Source of the DNA: Manis javanica
Lineage: Eukaryota > Chordata > Mammalia > Pholidota > Manidae
Direction of reading: 5' to 3'
Length of the DNA stretch: 64,000 nt
NCBI RefSeq assembly: GCF_040802235.1
Contig: NC_133167.1
Location: 10,346,501 to 10,410,500, forward strand
The notes under the pieces are model-generated. The model ran no database searches and was not told where the DNA came from. It was given only the letters and a program-made list of their open reading frames with translations. Shown one piece after another: positions 12,601 to 27,600 of this stretch. Position numbers and translations under genes: made by a program. The first letter of the stretch is position 1. The number at the start of each line of letters is the position of its first letter.

Positions 12601-15600
12601 GAAACTTCATTCAAGTTCTACTTTCTAACCATCAGTACGATTTTTCAAAGTTTGACATTATGTTCAATGATGTGTTTTGTAATTAAAGTGGCAAAAGGCA
12701 ATGAGACCCAAGGCCCTACAAGTTCTAGTGTTAATTTGTACATTGACATGCTCAGTAAATAAATTGTTTGGCTTAATAAAATATGTGTTTCTTTGCTCAG
12801 AAAAGCCCCAGAAGTTGCCACAGTAAATAAACAATTTGATTGGGGGAACCAGGAATTACACACATTTCTTAAGAGGATAAATGATAAGTAACTAACACTG
12901 TTTAACCACAACTTTGCATTTCTAGTCTTCCAAGTAATATATTTATAGGGATACTTGCAAAAAATATTAATTATTCACACATTGGTTTCTAATTCTAGTC
13001 ACTCAAAGCTGGTACTCTGCTAAAGAAAAACTGTATAAAAATAAACTCCTAAAAATAAAACTTAAGCATGAGTAATCTGCTATCTAAATAATGTTCTTAC
13101 ATAGGAAATAAGTTTTTAAAAAAATGTTAGAATTCTGCATTGGAGAATGAGATATGGAGCACAAGCCGTTACCAGGAGGAATGGGCATTTCCTAACCAGC
13201 TATGAACTAAACTGTAATGGCATTTTAAATCCAAAGAACACAGCTGTCCCAAATGTTGGTAAATTTTTGATATAACAGTTTTCCAAATGTACAACAATGA
13301 CTTGTATAAATAAACTTTTCTAGTATATACCTTGGATTTAACTTGACTCCATATTGAGCTTGCTTTCAGGTCAAATAAGTTCTCATAAGATGAGAAAACA
13401 AAAATATAATAAACCTTTCAACAGTGTCCCTTAAAGTGTAAGCTAAAAATAGTTCTTATGTGAAGAACTTAACGTCAAGCAACTGTGAATCTGCATTATT
13501 TTATGATAATAAAAGGCAGAAGGTTTTTTCCTCCTTTCTGCCAGAGTTCTAGCTTAATAAGCTATACCCAGTGTGATAGCATAAGACCAAAGACAAAATA
13601 ATGCATTAGCATAACAGCCAAGAGTAATAAAATGGACAGGAAAAAATGATGTACAGAGCAAGGAACAAAAAAGCACTTAAAACTTTATAAGCAGTATTAT
13701 TTTAACATCATGCAAGTAGAACATTATCCAAATTTCACATTCCTGTGTTTATTATCTGAAAAGTCACATTAGACAGTTCTCACAGTAGAAATAAAAACTG
13801 CTTTGCCACTTATAAATCTGATTAAATCTTGTTTAACAATTAGATGGCAAGAGATTCCAATATAATGAGAAAAAAAAATCCTTTCAGTAATAAAAGCATC
13901 CAATTAAGACTGATGAGACTCTAACCCTCCAGGTTCCAAGGTAACAACTGATGGTAAGTATCCAGGAGCAAAAATCTATTAATTCAACTACTTTATTAAT
14001 GTTTAAAATCTCATTTAAGTGAGTAAGAAAAGTCATTCCTTTCCAGAGAAGGGATTTTAAAGTTATCAGTTCATTACAATTAAAAAAATAAAACAAAACT
14101 TCACTTAGGGCTCAAAAGGTTTTTATAATAAAAGAATACAAAGTAAATTTTACATTACTAAGATTTCTAATTTTGTAATCTTGAACTTGAAGCAAATTTT
14201 GTTCCATCATCGAAAAAAAAAGAATCTGACTATTTTTACAAGTTCCAAATCACGGCTTCAAACTGTGTATGTGTTGGGGCGGGTACTGGGCTTTGTTGTC
14301 TAGGTATTACTGAATGTACATAGGACTTGTTTTCTCATTCAGATATTTTCACTATTAGCATTTGATATGATATACTTTGACCTAACAATATGGTGTCTGC
14401 TAAGGACTTACTGCAATTAAAAAGTTAAAGAGGATAGGTGGTAAAGAATAAATTTATTTTAAGGAGGGAGAAGAAAACAGGCCTTTTGAACTACTAGTTC
14501 TTAAGTGCCAGGTATTTTCTGTTAAGTATCTTTTGAAGGATCTCCCACAATAAAATAAAGAATTTGAGGCCGTTATCCCTATATCTTAAATAAAGATGGT
14601 GGGGAGGGAGGAAGATTGCTTACAAGAATCCAGAAAACTAGGTATTATCACTATTACCCCTCTCTTTAATAGATGAGGAAAATGAGACCAAGAAGCCAAG
14701 TAATTTGTCCAAGGCCATCATGGAGCTAGTTATTCAGTGGAGTGACCCCCTGAATCCACGTTTTTTCTTCTGAACCATGCTGCTTCTTACAGGTTCCAAA
14801 TATTCTAAGACAGTCCTTGAAGCTTCAAGAGCATAAAAGGGACTCTAAACCCTTGGGGAGGGGGAGGTACACACACATATACAAAGACTTATGTACATAT
14901 ATGTATATATAATATCTCCCCTTCCAAGAGTTTTCTTTTTTAAGCTCTTTCTGATGCAGCTTTAAGTCCTTGGGCCCAAATGTATAGCACCAAATTAACC
15001 CTGGGAAGGCTCAGAAACACAAGTCAAGCAGTAAGAACAAGTGCTCATGGAGTACAATGAAACACCTGGGATTTGTGTGAGGCTCAAAAGCACTCAACAA
15101 GAAAAAGTCTACACAGGGCAAGCCATAAGACGCATCAGCTCCTAAGGTAAGAAACAAGGTTTACTGGAAGGACCAGCTTAATTTATTGGGAATTCTTCAA
15201 AGTGCAAAAATTAACAGTCTAATAATATCACGAAAATTCAAACACTGACTCACAGTCACTGGGATAAAATGCTGGAATAGGAATGAAACTGACAGTACCT
15301 CTCCCACACTATGCCAAAATAAAGCTCCCCCATTTCATCTTTTTAAGACATTATGTAGTAATGAAGCAAGGACAGAGGATCTGAAATAACGGCAACATAA
15401 TTTATTTGTATGAATAAGTTTCAGTATACTACTACTGATTTTACTTGGTGATGTTAAAAAGTGAGGTAAGTTACCAAAACTGAAAAACTTCTGTAGTATC
15501 AAAAAGACAACAGCACCAGGGATATTCAACAGAGGCCTAAAAATCCCTAGCTAAGAGAAAAGAAAAATACCCTGGTAGCTACACCCAACATTTCAGCTTT

Positions 15601-18600
15601 GCTTCACTAATCCAACCACATTAGTATCATAAATGACTTAATCAAAAGACTTACTGAAGAAAATTAGAATGCTTCAGTCCAACATCCAACTCTATCCCTC
15701 AACATATCCCACAATGGAATCAAGTACTTAGAACAGGTCAAAACAAAGCCTCTGTGAAAAATCTCTATACTTCTTGTGCAGTTACTAACTGACTACTCTC
15801 CCTGACTGAAGAGAAGCTAACAGAATCTTGTGAAATGTGAATTTTGGACAATAATTTAAAATAAAAAAAAAAAAAGCAAATCAAGCTGCTTTAAACCACT
15901 GCATCTTAGAGAAAGACGAAGGAGCAAACATAAAAGGAAGACACCACAGTCCACTAACAAGGAGCCAAAAAATATGCAATACGGCGGGCAAGAGTCACCG
16001 ACGGCCAATCACCTGCGGTTTTCATCCAGCACATCCAAGATCTGCTGGTAAGCCCTACGGGTAGAAGACTGGATAAGCGACAAAATGCCACGAGCAGAGG
16101 CAAGATTAGCTCCATCTTCAGGGAACATTTGGGGAGGACACACCCGAACCTGTTGTGGCGATGGTGTCACACTGTTTATATAAGCACAGCAAATGAAGAG
16201 AAAAACACTCAAGTCAGATTTTTATAAAACTTTAGCTGAGCAGTTTCCCCAAATATTTACATTTTGAGAATTATTTTTGCTTTGTTAACCCTTTTTCCCA
16301 CCCTTCACTGTCCTCTAAGAAAACTTTTTAAACATTAAACTGAAACCCAGCTATAATGCAAAACCTGTAATGGTGTAGCCTTAAACATGAGATCAAGCTG
16401 AGTATGAAAGAACAACTGGGAAGGAAAAAGCGCTGTAACAATGAGTATGCTCAGCCCCTAAGCTTTGGAGAAGCAGCATTCTTTATTCGGTGTATTCATT
16501 CCAATTCAGTAAACTAAACCTCAGACAAACACCACCACTGCGACTTACAGTCAGAAGAGTAAGGCAGTTAATTCTAGCACACAGATGTCAAAGTTTACAC
16601 ACACAAATCAAGAGTGAGTCCATGAAAATGCCATTTCAAAGACTTCACAAAGGCAATGAAGCAAGCTGAGTTTATGATGAGTAAATTTAAAGGTGAATTA
16701 AAGTTTCAGAAAGCTATAATAAAAGCATTTTAATTGCTTAATTCCATTAGAGGATGTTTTCTAGCTAAATGACTAAAACATAAAATTAGTCCAAAAAATT
16801 TTGTGAATACAGTTAGAGAAGGCAAGGATACTTTTACAATTATCCAGATGATGTTAAACAAACATTTCTGAGCTTCTGAGTGGCAGTTATTTTTTAATCC
16901 CTCTTTCATGTGTAAACTGAGATACACAATTTCTTCAGTTCTACTGCCAGCGATTCCTAAAATCTGATCACATTTGAATGAAGCAGTTCTGCGGTTCTAA
17001 CCAGAACTCTTAAGACTGGTTCTCTTTTCAGAGAACTGTTTAATGTTAGAGGAGGATCAGCCATGTGAGGTATTTAACTGAGACGTAGATTTGGCATCCA
17101 GTTTGTTACAGTAAGAGGACTATGACCTTGAGATTCAGGCTCAACATTTTCTTTCTTAATGTCAGGGGCGAAACTCCTTTGACTAACCTTCATCCTTACG
17201 TATTACAGCCAAAAAAAAAAAAAGGAAGAGTGGAGCAGAGAGTGATGATTGAAAGGTGAAAATCTTTTATTCTGACTTGTGCTCTTTTCTAATTTGACAT
17301 GTATCTTGTTTGGAAGCCACAAGGTAAGTGGGATAATTTCTGAAAGAATAGCTGACATCTAATATTACTCCCAGAGTCCCAGAAAATTAAAAACAAAATC
17401 TCTACAATTTCATGAATAACTCTGAATGTCTTGATGATCCAAAGCAAGAAGTACAATAAATATGAAAACCATGTTTTCCAAAGACTACTTAGAAGAGAAA
17501 GATCTAAACCAAATCTTGGCATATTGAGAAATTAATTTGTTAGGGCTGAATCACCATAGGAAGTAGGCCTAATGGTGTCTACATAAATGCAAATTTTCAC
17601 ATACAGACTAATGGATGGTTACCCCTAAAAGTCTGTAAGTCTGGAATCTTCTGAATATATATATATAAATAAATGTATTAACTGACCCATGGTACTTGGC
17701 AAAATACATACTGGGCATCCAAGAAAAGTAAAAAAATCAGTATATCTGGGACACAAAATCTAGGTAGTAGCCTTGTAATTAGAATTTTCTTTGGGCAGCA
17801 AAGAAAAAACCTGAAGCTCTTGGTCTTTGTGAGAAACCAGACTGAATTCATGTTAGACAAGTGTCACAAGAGTCGGGAATAAAAACGGCCACTCTTGCAT
17901 CAACATAAACAATCCATCTCACACTCTTAATAGGGCTGCCAACATACGTGGCTATATTTGCTTAAGCAAGTTTTAAAGAGTGTAATCAGAATTTTTGTCT
18001 TCACATTTTAAGACTTAAATTGAACACTTTACATATCATTCTGTATTAATAAATACATTAGCTACATAGTAATATATTAAAATCTATAACAATCAATATT
18101 TAGAATTACAATCTTAGAGCTACAATGATGATAACCTAAGTCAAAATCCATGAAAAATGTTTGATGGATTTTTGTCCATTATATATCTTTTAAATTAAAA
18201 ATTAAAAGTATGGTTACTTCCTTTGAGATAAATCATTTTGTCAGAAACTAGTAATAGGAATTGTTTGTTTATTTTCTAAAAGTACAAGTATTTCCTGTGC
18301 ATACACAGGAAACCAGGTGGTCATTTACAAAGTAGTCAAGCATAAATTAATTTCAGATTAACTGCAAAGAATTCTTAAGATGGAATGCACAGAAGGCTGA
18401 GTTATAAAAGAGTCTATATCTTCCAATTTTAAGATTCTATGATATGAAATTGAGATAATACGGTAATAATTAAAAGGAAAAATAAAAACCTTCCATGATC
18501 CTTAACTGTAACTTAATAAGAAAAAAATATGTATGTAGAAAGATAAAGGATGAAATTTAGTCTTTATCAATAATAGTAAAGATCTTTATTTCATCAAAGA

Positions 18601-21600
18601 CATCAAAAACATACTTGGATGTGTCTCAAAAGAAATTAAAGTTTCAAATTTTAGTAAGAAATTTAACTTTTTATTAATTTATGTGGCAATCTTTCATAAA
18701 TAGCAAGGATAGGATACAGGTATTTTTTAAACTGTGACCACTTTGGGCATTATATATCTAGAATGAGTGCCCTTGATTGTTAATATCTGTATCTTAGAGA
18801 TGAACTGAATGACTAAATCGTAAGATGACCAAAACTACTCTATTAGAAACAACAAATACTTCAGCAATTCTTTTTTTAAAGCTTTGAGCCGTCTTGCAAG
18901 TATTTTTACAAATAAACAAATTTAAGAACAAAAGAGAGGAAGCCCATTTCACCACCAATCTGATGCTAGCTGGAATGTCTGCCGCTGCCATTAAGTGCAG
19001 CGGAAACAGCGCTGGCAGAGTTGAGTTTCACCTGTCCGCTCACCCACCAAACCAAGGTGTGCTTTTTTTTTTTTTTTTGACAAGTCAACTACTGTGAAAT
19101 GTAAACACACTGCAAAGGCACTGAGATTATTTAAGAATATGCTATGATACTAATAATTTAATCAAAGTGCACTTTGATGACAAATTGACAGTAATGTTAT
19201 ACAACAGCAAAACCTCAACTTTTACCTTTTTTTTGTATAAAAGATTGGGAAATTTTGAAGAAAGCACTGTGTTTACCATGTTATTTCATTAGTAATAGCT
19301 TTACCTCAGGCTTACATGACATATTACTATATGAGTGTTAGGTAAACAACATTAGCCAATATCAGAACTAAAATCTACATGAAAATTTACTTGGCACAGC
19401 TATGTTGTTATTAAAAGGTAAGGCCAAAGTCAGGAACTTCTTCTCCTATGCGTTTCCATAGAAATAATGTTTCTCAAACTGACATGAACCTCTTTGATCA
19501 GGCTCTAGCCTCTTTCAAAAAAGCAAGTAAAATTGTGAAAAACAGAAAAAATTTTCACTGAAACACAAATTTTTGCATCATTTCTCTTGAAATTTTAAAT
19601 AGAGAGAAAACTTTAATTTCTTTGTCCCTATCTAAGGCAATTTACTAGTTCTTAGAAGCATAATAAGAAAATCAGAATAAGAGAAAAATCACTGGTTGTC
19701 AGAATGGCTTCTATGGCTTAAGAACTCCACTAGCCGTTGAATTTTTATACTACAAGCCAAAATATTTCCCCTTATGAGAGGTCAGTCACTCCCACACCCT
19801 GTTTCATCACACTCACACAAACAGTGCATTTAATGATTGCAAAACATTCTTTCAAGCATAATTTTCATCTACGGGATTAAAAAAAAATTAAATGACAAAC
19901 CACACTTAGACGCCATTCTCCTTCTGGGTCAAAATAAGAAAGGATAGTGCACTAAAATTTTAAAAAATGATTGGAATTGCTGAATCTGTAGAAACTAATA
20001 TGCCAACCAAAGCAAAATGAAAAAAAATGGAAAAGGCTACTTGGTCCTTATGTGTAAATGATTCCCTTTTACTTACACCATTATAACCCAAATCATACAT
20101 AACTTCTTAGTTGGTCTAGCTATTTCTTTCCCGTAACTAAGTATCTGATGACAGTTTAAGAAATCCTGAAACAGAGACACTAAAAAGCCAAACAGTAAAA
20201 GAATTAGGGTATTACATGCCAATTATCTGGTGTAATATTAGTATAACATAAGCCTGCTAAATTAAAACAATTCCTACTTGTGAAAAGCAGAGCAGATAAA
20301 ATCTTACGTGTACTCCGGTGCAGAAATCGGTGCCTGGAACCTTGAAATTTTATTTCTTGGGGCAGAATCTGATCTGTGCCACCTTAAATAATAATTATGC
20401 TTCTTTTACATATTCAGCTTTTATAACACAAAGAAAAAGCTAGATACATTTCTACTGGTCAGAATTCATTTTTGTGTCAATAGCTGACAATAATCAATCC
20501 TACCGTCTCTTGAAAGTAATTAAAGACCAGAACTCCTGCTCTTATGAACATATGTTCTGCTATTCTTAAAGCCAAGGACTAAAGTGGAGGCAGGCAAAGG
20601 TTCATGCACAATGACACATAATGAGTCTCACATTACAAAGACAAGGCTAATAAGGTAAGAAAAGACAGTAAGAGTATAATAGTTACCTTAGTGGAGGTAA
20701 AATAGAGTTGTATTATATTGTTTCTTCCCTACTACATTATCAACTCATCATGTTAAATTCTGAAAGTTAATTAAATGTAGATACTTATAGATGAATTCAA
20801 TTATAAATTATAAAATTGATAATGGTAGAAGAAAAGGTAAGGATAATTAGTAACAAAAAGATGCTTAAGCATTTTACTATGATAGCAAATTGTGGGGTAT
20901 TTCACAATATCTCATTGTGAAAATTTATAGTTAAAATATTCATGTTATTTTAACTACCAAAAATTAAAACATGAGATTTTTACTTTTATTAAACATTTAG
21001 AAAATGCCACTGAGGCAACTTAAAGAAAAAAATTAAATCAAGTATGAGTTAACTTTGTTAATCTTTTCTGTTATGAGGAATTTATGTTATTGGTAACTGC
21101 AAAAATATCTATGTCTTAATCATGTACTCTAAAATCATACTTCACTAGACTGGTTTTCACACTAGAGCTGTTTCCTTTCTCTTCAACTGAACTCAGCTAT
21201 CAATATATACTTTGTGAGGAAAAAACAAGTGTGCTATATAAACAGCCCTATTGTTCTTTCACTATGTGCAGTTTTGAATTAAGGATCTAAATAATAAGCT
21301 ACATGTTACAGAAAAGTTTATTAGTAACCTGCATTGTCTTAAAAAATATTAAAGAAGAATATAATGAAAGCCCTTAGGTGTATGCTTAATTAATTCTGCC
21401 AGGGTACTGAATATCAAGAAGCTACCTTAGTCATAAACTATGTAAGGCCTTTCCACCATTTGCATAATATACTTGGAAATATTCCAGAAAAATGGATTTC
21501 ATGGGCTGGCTAACATCACTGCCAACAAGGTCCCTTCAGGGAATCATACAATTTTCATACAAAATTTCATATTAATGGTTGAATCTTTCAGATAAGTCTT

Positions 21601-24600
21601 CCCTGAAGGAGATATATGTTAATTTTAACTTACTATCTTCCTATGTAACCCTTCAGAGTAACTGTAATTACTTTAGAAGACATTTCAAGATTCCCAAGCA
21701 GTTACAGTTCTTTGCACCTAACACAAGAGGAGAGAGGGCTTACCCTCATCAAAGTCCCTTTTGCATCCCTTTATTCTTCAGTCAAGTCCAAAGCACAACT
21801 TGGTATAGTTTAATATAAATGGTATAATTGTATATATACAATTATAATGTGCTCTAATTATTTCGTATGTAAATTTGAGTATTTTGCTTTTATCTAGATT
21901 TATAAGTTCTAAGAAGAGAGAAAGAGATACCATCTGATTCATTTACAGTTCTCAGAGAAGCCAACGTGGTGCTTGATATTAAATATAGTTCACAGTGAAT
22001 AAATTCATGAAAATTGACCAAAAATCTAATGAGAAATATTAACTTATACAAACAATTTAAATCTTTTACCAAAAAAAGTCACAATGGCTTTAAGACTTAA
22101 AATTCTGACCTTTTCACAAAGAGATATTTTTTATGTAAAAACCCACTGATTTTAACAAAACAACAAAAAGCACTTGCTTGATCTAAAACATCTCACAGTG
22201 GGGTAATTTTAACATCAGGTATGAAAATATAACCAAATGAGAAAGAAAGGTTTAAACAAACAGTTTTTTAAATAACATACTTCCATTTTAGAAAATGAAT
22301 CTACCAACTCAATGACTCAGTAGGCAGATAGCTAAAAAAATAATTCTAGAAAGTAAAAAAAAATCCACTTTCCTAAGCTACATTGTTTAGCACAGCTTAT
22401 TAGTAGCAGAGCTAGAAAAGGCTAGTTCACGATCTTATTATAAATCAGTAACTTGAAAATGAAGGCTCCTTAAATAAAATGTTTCGTTTTGTTTTAAACC
22501 TACTGCTAGATAAACACTTTTGAAGGCTGCACAGAACTGAACGCTACAGTTTATCAATTTTTCTTAACAACACTTAGAAGATTCCTAAAATATGCAAATC
22601 ATACCAATATAAAACTCATACATACAGCAGAGGATAATGCTCCTGAAAAATTCTCACAACTAACAAAATGGTCAGGTTTTAAGGACATAAAATGTGTTGC
22701 AAATATGTACAACTTATGTAAAAGTAAAACAAATTTCAAACCCTAATACAAGTACATTATTAACTTTTTTCTGAGGTTTTTATGCATAAAACATACACAC
22801 TTCTTCCTTTTTTTTTTTTTTAAATATTTGAGAGTTAAAAAAAGGCAAATTAGTTAGAAAAAGATGGGACAGACAATATATGGAGAAAACTTATGAAGGA
22901 GATACACTGCTTAGTGGCTTACTCACATGGAATCAGTTCTGACCAGCTGTCCATTTTGGCGAACAGCATTATCACTCATAGAGCGCTCTCTTTTTAGCCT
23001 GCCAACTGTACGAATCTGTTAAGCACAAGGAAAGGGAAAAGAATAGAAAATACTCTTAGCAGCCTAGTAGCTGCTTAGTATCAAAACCTTAATTAAAGGC
23101 TATTCACAAAATTCACAAAGAACATAACCAAGAATTGCTGCCAGGTGTGTGTAGTACCGACAGGTGTGTTAAAAAAAAAAAATTCTACTTATTATAATGC
23201 AGATAAACAGGAATATTTACTCTATAAAAAAGTTACTTCTAGTTTCTTTTTAAATATCAGTCTTACTTGGTACAATTAATATTTTTATTTATTATAATGT
23301 ATATAACACATTTACATCATCATTTTTTTTAAGGTATCGATATACTATCTTATGCTCAGGTTTCACATGAGCAACATTGTGGCTATTACATTCCCCCCTA
23401 TTACCAAGTCCCTACCACACACCCCATTACAGTCACTGTCCATTAGCATAAGATGCTAGAGTCATTACTTGTCTACTCTGTGCTATACTTCCCTCCCCGT
23501 GCCCCCTCTACATCATGTGTGCTTATCTTAATACCCCTTAATCCCCTTTTCCCGCCCCAACCCCTTTCCCTTTGGTAATTACTAGTCCATTCTTGGGTTC
23601 TGTGAGTCTGCTGCTGTTTTGTTCCTTCAGTTTTTGCTTTGTTATACTCCACAAATAAGTGAAATCATTCAGTACTTGTCTTTCTCTGCCTGGCTAATAT
23701 CACTGAGCATAATACCCTCTAGCTCCATCCATGTTGTTGCAAATGGTAGGATCTGTTTTCTTCTTATGGCTGAATAATATTCCATTGTGTGTATGTACCA
23801 CATCTTCTTTACCCATTCATCTACTGATGGACACTTGGGTTGCTTCCATGTCTTGGCTATTGTAAATAGTGTCGTGATAAATATAGGGGTGCATATGTCT
23901 TTTTGAATCTGTGATTCTGTTTTCTTGGGGGTAAATTCCTAGGAGTGGAATTGCTGGGTCAAATGGTGCTCCTATTTTGAGTTTTTTGAGGAACCGCCAT
24001 ATTGCTTTCCACAATGGCTAAACTAATTTACATTCCCACCAGAGGTATAGGAGGGTTCCCCTTTCTCTGCATCCTTGACAGCATTTGTTGTTGCTTGTCT
24101 TTTGGATGTTGGCCATCCTAACTGGTGTGAGGTGATATCTCACTACGGTTTTAATTTTCATTTCTCTGATGATTAGCAATGTGGAGTATCCTTTCATGTA
24201 CCTGTTGGCCATTTGAATTTCTTCTTTGGAGAATTGTTCAGATTCTCTGCCCATTTTTTAATGCGTTATTTGCTTTTTGGGTGTTGAGGCATGTGAATTC
24301 TTTATATATTTTGGATGTCAACCCCTTATCAGATGTGTCATTTATGAATATATTCTCAACACTTAGATTACTTAAGAAAAATTTACAACAGTTGTTAAAG
24401 ACACATATATTATGGGAAATGGGATGTATTTATATTACAAATAAATGTTCCTGGTTTCTGGGGTTAAAACAAGTTCAGATTTGGTTGAATATTTGAAAAC
24501 TAGACTAAATGGAGACTTACTAGCTTAGTTTTGGCATTCCACAATCTCCTATCCCATCAGCTCCTGTAAAATGTATCACTGACCTCTTTCCTTTAAGGGA

Positions 24601-27600
24601 TGGGATCTATGTTCTCTTCCCTTGAAACTGGGTGAGCTGGTGATTGCTGTAGAGACGATGGAATGTGACTTTTGACACAAGTTCATAAACAACGGTAAAA
24701 TTGCTGCCTTTTTTCCCCAGGCTGTTCATGTTTGGAACAGTGACACCATGATGTGAGGAAGCCCAAACAGCCACATGGAAAGGTCACCTGTGGGTGCACT
24801 AGCCAGCAACCCTAGGGAGGGTCCCAGACAACAGCTACTATGAACTGATGTGAGTGAACAAGCCTCAGATGATTGCAGCCTGAAGCTGCCAAGTCATCCC
24901 TAGCCTTTCAGACTCCCTGGCTTAGGCCCACATATTGAAGAACAGAATCAAGCTTTTCCTATACGTCTGCTGCAAATTCCAGTCCAAGAGCAAAAGAGTT
25001 TTTCTTTTTGTTTGTTTTAAGCCTCAAAGTTTAGAGTGGTTTTATTACACAGCAGTAGATAATTAGAACAATGATAATTATTAACTTCCAGCTTGGAAAT
25101 TTTTTCCCCACTAGAAATAGCCACAACAATTTCATGACTAAAAAGAAAATTAAGCTTTACTGTAAAGAACAATTGGTATGTGAACTGATGGACTTGAAAA
25201 TAAAGATTTTCAAAAATGCAAATGAATATATACTGATGCTTTTAAAAAGACTTGGGAGTAAATTTTCAGGTTTTTAAGCACCATCATGGGACAGGTTAGA
25301 CATATTAGGAAGTTACATCAACTTCCTCTCTACCAGCAAAGCCTCCAAATTTTATTAACAGTCTTTGAGCTGGAGGATTGTCTGGTTCATGTTTTAAACC
25401 CTCTTCATAGGTTCACTAGGGTTCTTCAAGCCATTTTAAGTGCAATGTTTTCTGCAAATTTATTCCTTGCAGCAGTTTGGTTTTTAGAAAACAATTTGAT
25501 AGCCTTTCTCATAAGCTGCTTTCTGGCAGTCTCCTTCCTTGCCATAGGCCAGTGGTTCTCAACTGAGGGTGATTTTGCCTTCCAGGGAACATTTGGCAAT
25601 GTCTGGAGATAATTTTTTCTTTCTTTTAATTGACAAAATACACATGACATAAATTTCACCACTTTAGACATTTTTAAATATACAGTTCAGTGGTATTTAG
25701 TACAGTTAACAAACTGTGTGACCTTCACCACTGTCCAGTTTCAGAAAACTTTCATCAGCCCCAAAGGAAACCTCAGGATGATTAAGCAGTTACTCCAATT
25801 TCCCTCTCTCCCAATCCTCTGGCAACCACTAATCTGCCTGTTTCTGAGGATTGTCTATTCTGGACATTTTATTTAGGTGGAATCATACAATGTACAGCCT
25901 TTTCTGGCTAGCTTCTCTTAGCCTAATTTTTCCAAGGTTCATGCATGTTGTAACATATAAGTACTTCACTTATTATTGCTGAATAATGTTCCACTATTTT
26001 GATGAACCACATTTTGCTTGGTTGTTTTCACCTTTTGGCTATTAGAGAGAGACATTTTGATTTCCATGTCTTGAAGGATTCTACTGCCATCTAGTAGAGA
26101 TCAAGAATGTTTTCTATAGTGCAAAGGACAGCCTTCACACAACAAAGAATCATCCAGTCCAAAACGTCAATAGTGCTGAGGCTGAGAAACCTAGCATACG
26201 TTGTAAAATGACTGCTGCAGAATAAATGATTTAGGGGATCTCAGTCGATAAACTCTGCGTAGCATCTGAGTGAATCATCAATGTTATCAGTACTCAGGAC
26301 CTTATTGCCCTTCTAGTTTAATTTAGTTTCTTGAAGCTACTAGAATTCTGGTTCCTTCTCCTTTCCCCTCTGCTCATTAGTTGATTGCCTCTTGAGGACT
26401 GTCTGACCCTTTTATGGCCTGTAAGTATACTTCATCATCTTTGCTTCTCCTTCAATAAGTAGCTGGTACTAATCTCAGAAACTTGTCTCTCCCAACTCAG
26501 GATTTGGCTACTGCCATAGGATTTTGCCTTCCATAACTATGGTATTTGTACATACAGAGGTTTTAATAAATTAGAACATGTGCTGAACACATCACACACA
26601 TTATTACATTGAATTCTCATAATAATCTTATGTACTTGACATTATTCTTATCTTTTATTTTAAAGATGAGCATTGGAATTGTTAAAATAACTTGCCCAAG
26701 TTATGTGGTTAGGAAGTAGCAAAGTAGGTCTTCAAAATTAGGTCTAATTCCCAGCCAAAGCTTTTCACTCCAGTGCTGTACATTTTGGAGATTTATCACT
26801 ACTGACTAAATATCACAATTACTGCAGGAGTGAGCCTCATAGATGCTTAAATCTTAGGTCTATTGAAAGCAATCCTGGTAAACTTTTTTCCCCACTTAGG
26901 CTTAAAATAATCACTCAGGAAAGTTCATAGCTTATTTCAATCAATTATTCACACAAAGTAGGCATAAGAGTCCAAAATAGCGGGAACCTATCAAAAGAAA
27001 AACAAAACTCAAATATGAATGGGAAGGCTTTTCTCCTGGCAGAATTCTCACTCTCAGACTGTATTATTCACAGCTGTAATTCCCTCTGGGAACTTCAAGG
27101 AGCTGAGAAGCTGGGCTTCTAACTGGGAGCATGCTATGGTATCTTTTGTCTTGTATAATAACCTTCACAACTTTCATTACTCTTTGTATTAAGAACTTAC
27201 TATCTTCTGTGAGTGTTGGTGTCTTTCCCTCATACTATGTGGGACTATGTTGCACTTACATAAAAGCTCAAAAAATGTTTGTTAAATAAAACACAGTTCT
27301 GCAAGTATCTGAGTGTCCTTTCAGCATGTGTACTCAAATTTAGTGTTTTTTACAATGCAAATATCTAGAATGTCCAAACTGGAATGTATGAGTGTATTAT
27401 CTCAGTTATCTCAACAGAAACTTCCCACTTAAAAGGTCATACTCAGTGGTAAGGAAATTGTTCTCCCCTAGGTTATATGGGTGCTTGCCCCTCTTTAGAA
27501 AGAACTACATGAAAAATGAAAGACACAGTTACATTATCAATAAAAACATGTTTGCACACTGTCTTATACTGGCCCCATGACAACATAGTAGAAGCTCAGA

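Noticed and set aside
25286-25612. 108-codon hydrophobic plus-strand ORF
   Set aside because: Intronic, runs into the hAT element at its end, and resembles no membrane protein I know.
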